Shown one piece after another: positions 57,794 to 64,000 of a stretch of 64,000 bases of DNA (position 1 is its first letter; every line of letters starts with the position of its first letter). The stretch spans positions 254,858 through 318,857 of the forward strand of contig JAXLWK010000008.1 of assembly GCA_046328525.1 (NCBI GenBank). The letters are read 5' to 3'. Below the pieces are notes generated by a model. That model searched no databases. It was not told where the DNA came from and saw only the letters and a list, made by a program, of their open reading frames with translations. The translations under genes were made by a program, and so were the position numbers. This stretch comes from JBDHWG01 sp046328525. Lineage in GTDB: Bacteria; Chloroflexota; Anaerolineae; Epilineales; JAHCIE01.

Positions 57794-58879
57794 TCAGATA
57801 TTGAAGCGGATGTGAACGATGTCGCCGTCTTTGACGATATAGTCCTTGCCCTCGAGCCGCAACGTACCTTTCGTGCGCGCCGCCGCCAGCGAGCCGGCGC
57901 TGAGCAGGTCGTCGTAGTGCACCACCTCGGCGCGGATGAAGCCGCGCGCCAGGTCGGTGTGGATGGCGCCCGCCGCCTCGACCGCCGTCGCGCCGACGGG
58001 AACCGTCCAGGCGCGCACCTCGTCCTCGCCGACGGTGAAGAACGACTGCACCCCCAGCAGGTCATAGGAGGCGCGGATGACGCGGTTGAGGCCCGGCTCC
58101 TCGATGCCGTACTCCGCCAGGAACACTGCCGCCTCCTCGCCCTCCAGCTGGGCGATCTCGGCCTCGATCTCGCCGCGCAGGCCGAGCACCCGTGCCTGCG
58201 GGCCGCGTGGCTGGACGGCGGGCATCTCCTGGCCCTCGCCCAGGTTCACGACGACGAGGAGCGGCTTGGCGCTGAGGAACTGAAACGAGCGCAGCCCCTT
58301 CTCCTCGTCGGCCGTCAGCTCGACGTTGCGCACCATCTGGTCGCTCTCTAGGGCCGCCTGGATACGCTCTAGCGCCCCATCCTCGGCGACGCGGACGTCG
58401 CGCTCGCCCTTCGCCAGGTTGGGCTTGCTTAGCTCCGCCTTGAGGCGCTCCCGCCGCTTCTCCACCATGGACAGGTCCCACAGGATCAGCTCGTCCTCGA
58501 GGATGCGCAGGTCGCGCGCCGGGTTGACGTCGCCGATGGGGTGGAACACGTCGTCGTTGGGGAAGGCGCGCACGATGGCGAGCAGGGCGTCGGACAGGGC
58601 GAGCTTGCCGAACACCTGGCGGTTGAAGGTCGTGCCTTCCATCGCGGTACCGGGGACGGAGCCGGCCACGTCCAGGTACTGCACCTGGGCAAAGACGGTC
58701 TTGCGCGGCTTGAACAGGGCGCTGAGTTTGTCCACGCGCCCGTCGGGGACGGCGACGGTGGCGAGGTTGGCTTCGCGCTGGCCGGCGCCCGCCGCGCCTG
58801 TCTGCGCCTGGCCGTGGGTGAGAGCGTTGAAGACGGTGGTCTGGCCCGATCCGGGCAGGCCGAAAATCCCGATTTGCAT
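57794..58879 (-). CDS. ychF: YchF/OLA1-type P-loop GTPase/ATPase with altered Walker A
   Basis: A 361-residue OBG-family protein. The N-terminal P-loop domain has GLPGSGQTT, DVAG (G3), and a G4-like VVVNLGEGQE; a coiled-coil insert (VEKRRERLKAELSKPN) and a C-terminal TGS domain (QSFFTVGEDEVRAWTVPVGA ... KDYIVKDGDIVHIRFNI) follow, matching YchF, which binds ribosomes and prefers ATP. Q13 replaces the Walker A Lys, usually essential for phosphate binding. The G4 Asn is kept. An IS630 element now lies 18 bases upstream of the ATG and separates it from its former upstream neighbour. Confidence 0.9.
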   Translation of the reverse strand: MQIGIFGLPGSGQTTVFNALTHGQAQTGAAGAGQREANLATVAVPDGRVDKLSALFKPRKTVFAQVQYLDVAGSVPGTAMEGTTFNRQVFGKLALSDALLAIVRAFPNDDVFHPIGDVNPARDLRILEDELILWDLSMVEKRRERLKAELSKPNLAKGERDVRVAEDGALERIQAALESDQMVRNVELTADEEKGLRSFQFLSAKPLLVVVNLGEGQEMPAVQPRGPQARVLGLRGEIEAEIAQLEGEEAAVFLAEYGIEEPGLNRVIRASYDLLGVQSFFTVGEDEVRAWTVPVGATAVEAAGAIHTDLARGFIRAEVVHYDDLLSAGSLAAARTKGTLRLEGKDYIVKDGDIVHIRFNI

Positions 58880-58973
58880 GGCTGAGTCCGTTATCTAAAC
58901 TAATCCCACGGTGAAACCCGCATGGCGGGTGTGGTATACTGCCAGCATCCTGAACGAGCGATGGAGGGCCGAG

Positions 58974-59258
58974 ATGGACAACATCCAGGCGACATTGAAG
59001 CGCTGGCAGTTGGATGGCAAGGCGGTGCGAGACGGGATGTACCGTGCGCCGACACCGCGCGAACGGGAACGCTGGCACGCCATCTGGTTGCTGAGCCGGG
59101 GCTGGTCGGCCAACCAGGTTGCCGAGGCGTTGGAGCGGGATGCCCATACCATCGGCGATTGGGTCGCAGACCTGGAGCAGCACGGCCCCAAGGGGTTGAC
59201 CTTTGAGCGGACGGGCGGCTCCCCCCCGTCCTCAGCTCGGAGCAGCAAGCGGCGTTGA
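58974..59258 (+). CDS. IS630 transposase, N-terminal frame
   Basis: A 94-residue frame starting MDNIQATLKRWQ with GGAGGG before the ATG. It encodes the DNA-binding part: a helix-turn-helix in ERWHAIWLLSRGWSANQVAE ALERDAHTIGDWV. After GGSPPSS it runs into a TGA at 59256. The natural continuation lies in the -1 frame, so this looks like the first half of a frameshifted protein. Confidence 0.88.
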   Translation: MDNIQATLKRWQLDGKAVRDGMYRAPTPRERERWHAIWLLSRGWSANQVAEALERDAHTIGDWVADLEQHGPKGLTFERTGGSPPSSARSSKRR

Positions 59259-60064
59259 AGACAGCCGTCGAAGGCACGCCCGAAGCTTCGGATGTGGAGC
59301 AGGCTAACTGGAATTGGAAGGGCGTACACCAGTTCGTCAAGCGGCGTTTCGGCCGCACTCTGAGCAGCTCCAGTTGTCTGAACTACTTGCATCGGCTGGA
59401 CTTCGTCCTGAAGCGGCCCAAGAAGCGCTTCCTCAAAGCCGACGAGGCCAAGCGCGCCGCCTTCGTCCAGATGTATGCCGAGTTGCGGCAGCAAGCCAAG
59501 GCCGAAGGGGCCACGATCTTCTTTGTCGACGAAGCGCACTTTCGGGCCGATGTGGATGTGCGCGCCAAGTGGGTGCCGCGCGGGAAGCCCGCCTTGGCCG
59601 ACACCACCAGCCCCAAGCGCGGCGAGAAGGCGACGTACTACTCGGCGGTGTGCCTGGAGACCGGCCAGACCGAGGTGATGAACGTGACGGAGAACCTGAC
59701 GGCCGAGACCTCGGTGGCCTTCCTCAAGCAGTTGCGGGCCAACCACAGCCAGCCCTTGATCGTCATCTGGGACAACGGCCCGATGCATCGCGGCGACGCC
59801 TTGCGCACGTATCTGACGACCCCCGACCTCAAGCTGCGCTTGGTCGCGCTGCCGAGCTACAGCCCCGACTTCAACGCCGATGAGGCGATCTGGGACTGGG
59901 TGCGGGAGGCGGTGACGGCCAACACCTGCTTCGAGACGGCGGCCAAGGTGCGCGCGAAGGTGGACGCCTTCCTGGCGGGTTTGGCGGACAAGACCGATGA
60001 GGTCAAGCAGCGCTGTCGCACGATCCTGCAATCCCGCGCCGACGCCCTGGTGGCTGCTGTTTAG
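59255..60064 (+). CDS. IS630 transposase, catalytic frame
   Basis: A 269-residue frame with the DDE nuclease fold: FFVDEAHF (first Asp), IVIWDNGPMH (second Asp) and YSPDFNADEAIWDWV (Glu). The open frame extends upstream to the C-run at 59221-59227, where VLSSEQQAALKTAVEG continues the N-terminal frame. A TTG at 59255 could be an independent start but has no ribosome binding site; expression probably needs -1 frameshifting or the copy is defective. Confidence 0.9.
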   Translation: MKTAVEGTPEASDVEQANWNWKGVHQFVKRRFGRTLSSSSCLNYLHRLDFVLKRPKKRFLKADEAKRAAFVQMYAELRQQAKAEGATIFFVDEAHFRADVDVRAKWVPRGKPALADTTSPKRGEKATYYSAVCLETGQTEVMNVTENLTAETSVAFLKQLRANHSQPLIVIWDNGPMHRGDALRTYLTTPDLKLRLVALPSYSPDFNADEAIWDWVREAVTANTCFETAAKVRAKVDAFLAGLADKTDEVKQRCRTILQSRADALVAAV

Positions 60065-60108
60065 TTGGTGACCCAGATGCCCCATGTACTTCTCACCTTG
60101 GGATTAGT

Positions 60109-61716
60109 TTAGAAGCCCGACGCCGCGAAGACGGGGGCGAGCAGGTTATCCGTCGGCACGTAGTCGTCGGTCAGGATGATCCGGGCCGTGTCGCGCAGCA
60201 TCGCGGCCTGCTCATCCGGCGTGAGGACCTGGGCGTCGGAGCCGAACGTGGGGATGTAGGGCGCGAGATCGCGCTTGGAGCCAACGATCACGAAGGTGTT
60301 GCGCAGGTTGGTGCGCCAGCTCGGAATGTTGGGGATGATGTAGACGTAGGGGAACACCTGGCCGATGGTGCGGGTGTACGCCGACAGGAACGGCGCGTCG
60401 CCGCTGTCTATGACGTTCGCCAGGTACAGGCCGTCGTCGGTCATGTGGTCGGCGACGAGCTGGGTGAACTCCTGCGTGGTCAGGTGGAACGGCACGGAGA
60501 AGTCGTTGAAGGCGTCGCCGAGGATGAGGTTGTACTTCTCGCCGGCCGGCGCCGTCTCCAGGTATTGCCGCGCGTCCATGTTGGTCGTGCGAATCTTGGT
60601 GTCGGGCAGCATCTCCATGTGGTTCATGGCGACGTTGGTCACGCCCGGGTCAATCTCGACGACGTGGATGTCGCTGCCGGGGTATTTCGCCTCGACATAA
60701 CGCGGGAAGGTGTAGCCGCCGCCGCCTAGCACCAGCAGCTTGCGCTGGCCCTCGACCGGCGCCTTCTCCATCAGGTCGGCGTAGCTGCGCTCATAGGCGT
60801 AGTGCAGGCTGAGGGGGGATTCCAGCGAGTTGTACGAGTGGATGAGGTGGTCGAGCACCAGGACGCGGATGCTCTCCTCCGGCGTGCCGATCTTCGTGTC
60901 ATACCAGCGGATGCAGTAGTAGTTGGTCTCGATGAGGCAGCGGTGGGTCGGGAAAGCGTCGAACTGGTCGAGGATCGAGACGCTCCGACTATTCGCCTCG
61001 GAGCCGAAAATCACCAGGGGGCCGAGGATGAGCAGGGCGGCGGCGACGCCATCGGCGCGGCGGAAGAACGTCGCGCGCCCGATGATCAGGCCGAGGGCGA
61101 CAAGGACGCAGCCGACTCCCAGGATGATGGCGCGCGTGCCGAAGGCGCTGATGAGGTAGAAGCCGGTCAGGAAGGTGCCGACGATGCTGCCGAAGGCGGA
61201 CGCCGCGTAGACGCGGCCGACGACGCGCCCCGTCTCGTCGAGGTTGTGCAGGGCGAGCTTGATGAGCACCGGGGAGATGAGGCCGAGGGCGATGCTAGGC
61301 AGGAAGAAGATGCCGGCGGTGTACAGGACGATGCGCCACTGCAAGGGCAGGCTGTCGGGCACGCCGTGGTTGACCATCCAGTTGCCGAGGGGGATAACGC
61401 TAAAGGCCGCCAGGCCGGCGAGGATGAAGATCCAGCCGACGACGCGGCGAGAGGCCATGCGGTCGGCGATGATGCCGCCCAGGTAGTTGCCCAGGGAAAT
61501 GCCGGCGAGGATGACGCCGATGATGCTGGTCCAGGTGTAGAGCGAGTTGCCGATGACGGGCGCCATGACGCGGCTGGCGACAAGCTCCATGACCATGATG
61601 CACATGTTGGAAATGAAGACGACGGTGATGGCGGTGCTGACGGCGATGCTTTCGCTCCGGCTCCGCGCGCTGACGGCCGGCGCGGCGCCCGGAAGCTCTT
61701 CGGCTTGTGTGGTCAA
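60109..61716 (-). CDS. Membrane-bound spermidine-synthase-like protein
   Basis: About 535 residues. Seven or eight membrane helices (for example SIIGVILAGISLGNYLGG and IILGVGCVLVALGLIIG) precede a spermidine-synthase-like domain: LDHLIHSYNSLESPLSLHYA, VLGGGGYTFPRYVEAKYPG, VVEIDPGVTNVA and NLILGDAFNDFSVPFHLTTQ. The aminopropyl-transfer substrate is not certain, because such fused membrane proteins are little studied. I prefer TTG 61716 because GGAGGAG precedes it; the frame could start at TTG 61752. The stop codon (TAA) straddles the IS630 boundary. Confidence 0.85.
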   Translation of the reverse strand: MTTQAEELPGAAPAVSARSRSESIAVSTAITVVFISNMCIMVMELVASRVMAPVIGNSLYTWTSIIGVILAGISLGNYLGGIIADRMASRRVVGWIFILAGLAAFSVIPLGNWMVNHGVPDSLPLQWRIVLYTAGIFFLPSIALGLISPVLIKLALHNLDETGRVVGRVYAASAFGSIVGTFLTGFYLISAFGTRAIILGVGCVLVALGLIIGRATFFRRADGVAAALLILGPLVIFGSEANSRSVSILDQFDAFPTHRCLIETNYYCIRWYDTKIGTPEESIRVLVLDHLIHSYNSLESPLSLHYAYERSYADLMEKAPVEGQRKLLVLGGGGYTFPRYVEAKYPGSDIHVVEIDPGVTNVAMNHMEMLPDTKIRTTNMDARQYLETAPAGEKYNLILGDAFNDFSVPFHLTTQEFTQLVADHMTDDGLYLANVIDSGDAPFLSAYTRTIGQVFPYVYIIPNIPSWRTNLRNTFVIVGSKRDLAPYIPTFGSDAQVLTPDEQAAMLRDTARIILTDDYVPTDNLLAPVFAASGF

Positions 61717-61851
61717 GTCTCCTCCAGTCGTGGCAGACACAAACGCCGGCAATCATAGCACAAGGGGGGGTGGGTTTCAAACCCAAGCAGTGTGCGGCGG
61801 GTGCGGGTGTCCAATGCGGCCCGGCAGCAGCCGGCCGAACCGCACAAGAAA

Positions 61852-61880
61852 CGCGCAAGCGCCCGGAGGAGGCTTGCGCG
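61852..61880 (-). terminator. Terminator of the tRNA operon
   Basis: CGCGCAAGC (61852-61860) pairs with GCTTGCGCG (61872-61880); on the minus strand the stem is followed by GTTTCTTG. It lies 5 bases after the third tRNA gene. Confidence 0.7.
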
Positions 61881-61884
61881 AGGA

Positions 61885-61957
61885 TACCGGTGGTGGGACT
61901 CGAACCCACACTGGGAGCATTTTAAGTGCCCTGCCTCTGCCATTGGGCTACACCGGC
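61885..61957 (-). tRNA. tRNA with UAA anticodon (Leu codon UUA), short variable arm
   Basis: A 73-nt cloverleaf: acceptor GCCGGTG with CACCGGT, D arm from GCCC to GGC, anticodon stem GGGCA with TGCTC, loop CTTAAAA (anticodon TAA), variable region CCAGT, T arm GTGGG-TTCGAGT-CCCAC, discriminator A73. CCA is not encoded. The loop equals that of ordinary tRNA-Leu(UAA), but Leu tRNAs should have a long variable arm and this one has only five bases. It occupies the leuZ place in the Gly-Cys-Leu order. Confidence 0.8.
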
Positions 61958-62002
61958 GCGGGAGAAACAAAGAAGGCTGGCAGCGGCGCTACCAGCCTCG
62001 AG

Positions 62003-62074
62003 AGGCGACGGCCGGATTCGAACCGGCGTATGGGGCTTTTGCAGAGCCCTGCCTTACCACTTGGCTACGTCGCC
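62003..62074 (-). tRNA. tRNA-Cys(GCA)
   Basis: A 72-nt cloverleaf: acceptor GGCGACG with CGTCGCC, anticodon stem GGGCT with AGCCC around CTGCAAA (anticodon GCA), T arm GCCGG-TTCGAAT-CCGGC, discriminator U73 as expected for Cys. CCA is not encoded. Middle gene of the cluster. Confidence 0.95.
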
Positions 62075-62131
62075 GAAGCCGCTACAGAGGAAGGGCTTCA
62101 CCCGATGGTGTGCCAGTCCTGTCATCTCGAG

Positions 62132-62203
62132 AGCGGGCGATGGGATTTGAACCCACGACCTTCTCCTTGGCAAGGAGACGCTCTACCGCTGAGCCACGCC
62201 CGC
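62132..62203 (-). tRNA. tRNA-Gly(GCC)
   Basis: A 72-nt cloverleaf: acceptor GCGGGCG with CGCCCGC, anticodon stem TCTCC with GGAGA around TTGCCAA (anticodon GCC), T arm GTGGG-TTCAAAT-CCCAT, discriminator U73 as expected for Gly. CCA is not encoded. First gene of the cluster. Confidence 0.95.
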
Positions 62204-62255
62204 AACGAGACGTATTGTAGCAGAAACAGGCGCCAAAGTCAAGTGGCTGGCGCGG

Positions 62256-63368
62256 CTAGGGGCTGACGACCGTCGTGACCCCGATGGTGTAGCTGACGCT
62301 ACAGCCGTAGGGCGAGCCGAGCGGCGGCAGGATGAGTAGCTTCACCGCGCCATTCTGGGGCGCGGTCCAGGTGATGCTGGCGGCTCCATCCGGCCCGTGG
62401 CTGGCGCGGGTGATGAGCACGCCGTTGGCGTCGGTGAGCAGCAGGTCGGTCTGCGCGCCGCCGGTCAGGTTGCCGGTCTGCATCAGGTAGGTCGTTCCGC
62501 CAATGGTATTGAACGTCACCCAGTCATAGTCGTTGGGCGTCGAGAATGTGTGCGACTGGGGCGGGGCGTTCACGGTGATCGGCTGCGCCAGCCAGGGATA
62601 GTTGTCCGGCTCAAACTCGTCGGCGCACGGGATGGTTGTAGGCGTGAAACCGGGGTACGGCACAACTGTGCCAGGGTATCCCTCCGGCGTCGAGGTCGTC
62701 GGGGGAGCCAGGGTCACGGTGAGCGTCGGGGTCGCCGTGGGCGTGTTGCTGGGCGTGTTGCTGGGCGTGTTGGTCGGTGTGGCCGTCGCCGTCGGCGAGT
62801 TCGTCGCGGGCGGCGTCGCCGTGGCGGTCGCCGTGCTCGTCGCCGTCGGCAGTGTCCCCGTCGCCGTCGCCGTCGCCGTCAGGCTGGGGGTGGGTGTCGC
62901 GCCCGCCGTCTCGCTCGGGGTCGCCGTGGGTGTGCTGCTGGGCGAGCTGGTTGGCGTGCTCGTCGCGGTTGCGGTGCTGGTGGGTGTGTTCGTCGCCGTT
63001 GCGGTGTTTGTCGGCGTCGCGGTGTTCGTCGGCGTGCTCGTTGCGGTGCTGGTTGGCGTCGGGGTGCTGGTCGGTGTGCGTGTCGCGGTGGCAGTGGCGG
63101 TGCTGGTTGGCGTCGGGGTGCTGGTCGGTGTGCGTGTCGCGGTGGCGGTCGCCGTGACCGTCGCGGTCGCCGTGGGCGTGAAGGTCGGCTCGCCGGGGAT
63201 GAGGCGGCTGCTTCTCACAATGTGCGGAAAATAGAGCGTGTGACTGCTGCTGTCGGGCGCGGCGCGCGTCACAAGGTATGCGGACGCCGGCCGAGCGAGG
63301 GCGGCGCTCAAGGCGACGCCTACCAGGAGGCTAAGGAACAACAGGCCGCGCAGCGAGGGCCGTGGCAT
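62256..63368 (-). CDS. Secreted Thr/Pro-repeat protein with PPC-like C-terminal domain
   Basis: A 370-residue exported protein. The signal peptide (LRGLLFLSLLVGVALSAALA) ends near ASAY. TLYFPHIVR just after it recalls the YLPLV-R motif of Chloroflexi secreted proteins. Residues about 60-235 are a Thr/Ser/Pro/Ala tract built on an 18-residue unit (TATATRTPTSTPTPTSTA). The C-terminal 120 residues (CADEFEPDNYPWLAQPI ... DYDWVTFNTIGGTTYLM) are a PPC-like beta domain. Probably a surface or matrix protein; no enzyme motif is seen. Confidence 0.8.
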   Translation of the reverse strand: MPRPSLRGLLFLSLLVGVALSAALARPASAYLVTRAAPDSSSHTLYFPHIVRSSRLIPGEPTFTPTATATVTATATATRTPTSTPTPTSTATATATRTPTSTPTPTSTATSTPTNTATPTNTATATNTPTSTATATSTPTSSPSSTPTATPSETAGATPTPSLTATATATGTLPTATSTATATATPPATNSPTATATPTNTPSNTPSNTPTATPTLTVTLAPPTTSTPEGYPGTVVPYPGFTPTTIPCADEFEPDNYPWLAQPITVNAPPQSHTFSTPNDYDWVTFNTIGGTTYLMQTGNLTGGAQTDLLLTDANGVLITRASHGPDGAASITWTAPQNGAVKLLILPPLGSPYGCSVSYTIGVTTVVSP

Positions 63369-63474
63369 GGACGGACTCTCCTCTTCCAGCCGCCACGGCC
63401 GACAGGCGCACGGGGCGGATAGCGATTCACCAACGGGGGGGCGCGCCGGCCATAGGAGGCCGGCGGCGTCTATA

Positions 63475-63480
63475 AGTATA
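63475..63480 (-). promoter_or_regulatory. Possible -10 box for the Thr/Pro-repeat protein
   Basis: TATACT on the minus strand, about 107 bases before the ATG at 63368. The -35 region is unclear. The rest of 63369-63671 (303 bases) shows a hairpin and no gene. Confidence 0.3.
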
Positions 63481-63514
63481 ACGTGTTAGAGGCCGAGGCG
63501 TCACGCCCAAAGCC

Positions 63515-63553
63515 GTCCGGCGTGGCAAAAGGGGGACGAGTGCCACGCCGGAC
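63515..63553 (-). terminator. Hairpin terminator of the last gene in the window
   Basis: GTCCGGCGTGGCA (63515-63527) pairs perfectly with TGCCACGCCGGAC (63541-63553). It lies about 120 bases after the stop of the PPC gene at 63672. On the minus strand the following sequence (GGCTTTGGGC) has only a short T-run. Confidence 0.6.
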
Positions 63554-63671
63554 GCAGGCCCGCAGCGCGAGCCTGGGGACGGCGATCGGGTGGGGACAAT
63601 CGCCGTGTAAGCAGGGGGACACTGCTCATTCGTGTAGACGCCGAAGTCCTGGATTCGATACGCGCCCCGCG

Positions 63672-64000
63672 CTACCGATTCGATTGCTGGACGCTGAGCT
63701 TGTAGCTTGCGCCGCACCCCCCAAAGCCCGGATTGTAGTCGGCGACGCGCACGTAGTACGTGCCAGCAACGGTCGGCGCGAAATCAATGCGCGACGCCGG
63801 CGGGTTGGCCGGATCGTCGTCGTTGAACGTGACACGGACGCCATCCTGGGTGTACAGCCCCAGCACGGTGTCCACATCCGGTGCAAGCTCCGACGTGACA
63901 ATGGTGTAGCTGTGACTGGTATCGGCGGTGAAGCGCACCCAGTCCACGTCGCCGGCCGTCTGGAACAGGTGCGTCTGGGCCACGCCGTCCACGCTGATAG
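63672..64000 (-). CDS. PPC-domain protein, 3' part (5' end beyond the window)
   Basis: The frame is open to the window edge, with ISVDGVAQTHLFQTAGDVDW at the edge, so the visible 109 residues are the C-terminus of a larger protein. They form one PPC-like domain: DVDWVRFTADTSHSYTIVT, DTVLGLYTQDGVRVTFNDDD, then AGTYYVRVADYNPGFGGCG and a final strand. Such domains occur at the C-termini of secreted peptidases and surface proteins. The visible GTG at 63992 is not taken as a start. Confidence 0.8.
   Translation of the reverse strand, partial: ISVDGVAQTHLFQTAGDVDWVRFTADTSHSYTIVTSELAPDVDTVLGLYTQDGVRVTFNDDDPANPPASRIDFAPTVAGTYYVRVADYNPGFGGCGASYKLSVQQSNR

Larger units (their letters stand above)
58898..60109 (+). 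mobile_element. IS630-family insertion sequence, 1212 bases
   Basis: The left end AACTAATCCCACGGTGAAAC is matched by the right end read in reverse, AACTAATCCCAAGGTGAGAA. The element is flanked by TA at 58896-58897 and 60110-60111, the target duplication of IS630/Tc1-type transposons. It carries a transposase in two frames on the plus strand, opposite to its neighbours, with TATACT at 58935-58940 as a likely promoter. Confidence 0.93.

Noticed and set aside
58911..58973. GTG 58911 as transposase start
   Set aside because: It lies inside the terminal inverted repeat; ATG 58974 has a good ribosome binding site.
62900..63180. Tandem repeats that could be taken for a CRISPR array
   Set aside because: The repeats are coding (18-residue Thr/Pro units in one frame), have no unique spacers and no cas genes are present.

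Overview
This window looks like a chromosomal segment of a high-G+C bacterium, most likely a Chloroflexota of the Anaerolineae type; that placement is an inference. The signs are secreted proteins with long Thr/Pro linkers and PPC-like domains, a YLPLVSR motif, an ECF sigma factor beside a membrane protein with the duplicated 'LADYP..A.eLRPLl' cytosolic segment, a Sec-type (clade II) nitrous-oxide reductase cluster, and many short palindromic repeats between genes. Genes are densely packed, with many 4-base start/stop overlaps. There is no prophage, rRNA or CRISPR array.

Layout. 1-580: start of a gene leaving the window on the left, then a repeat-filled gap. 581-9541 (minus): a GNAT enzyme, a small antitoxin-like protein, an operon of a three-domain kinase/M23/class III PLP protein + nitrilase + class V PLP enzyme, another GNAT and an MscS channel. 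9727-13900: a decarboxylase/hydrolase operon diverging from 5-oxoprolinase subunit A and adenosine deaminase. 13968-21457: a cysteine-cluster protein, three tandem Gfo/Idh/MocA oxidoreductases, D-Ala-D-Ala ligase coupled to a stand-alone ClpX-type zinc finger, RNase Z and a CNNM/CBS/CorC membrane protein. 21578-24114: GNAT, SDR and alpha/beta hydrolase. 24319-27501: a two-gene EAD-CHAT protease locus behind a consensus promoter, the best candidate here for a poorly described conflict system. 27612-38557: a type III polyketide synthase, a phosphoesterase, a pentapeptide-repeat membrane protein, an ECF sigma factor with a putative anti-sigma factor, and secreted proteins. 38665-46638: housekeeping genes (HAD, Dabb, HD, MutY, OsmC, YbaK, ERCC4-like, VOC, CDGSH, GNAT, hemolysin III). 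46717-54735: a cyclic-nucleotide-binding protein, a Crp/Fnr regulator and a DUF1858-nosZ-nosB-like-nosD-nosF-nosY-nosL operon with a well-placed FNR/DNR-like box. 54924-58879: MarR/methyltransferase pair, DUF6438 lipoprotein, BrnT toxin-antitoxin pair and YchF. 58898-60109: an IS630 element with clear inverted repeats and TA duplications, inserted between a spermidine-synthase-like gene and ychF. 61885-62203: tRNA genes Gly(GCC), Cys(GCA) and a UAA-anticodon tRNA, the same order as E. coli glyW-cysT-leuZ, but the third has a short variable arm. The window ends with two secreted Thr/Pro or PPC proteins, the last one partial.

How the genes work together. The nos operon would reduce N2O to N2 outside the membrane: NosDFY and NosL supply and assemble the copper centres, and the upstream regulator and box point to control by oxygen or nitrogen oxides. 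The EAD-CHAT pair would act as a signal-gated protease, with effector partners probably elsewhere in the genome. The 1589-6786 operon suggests catabolism of an amino-alcohol or hydroxy-amino acid through a phosphorylated intermediate.
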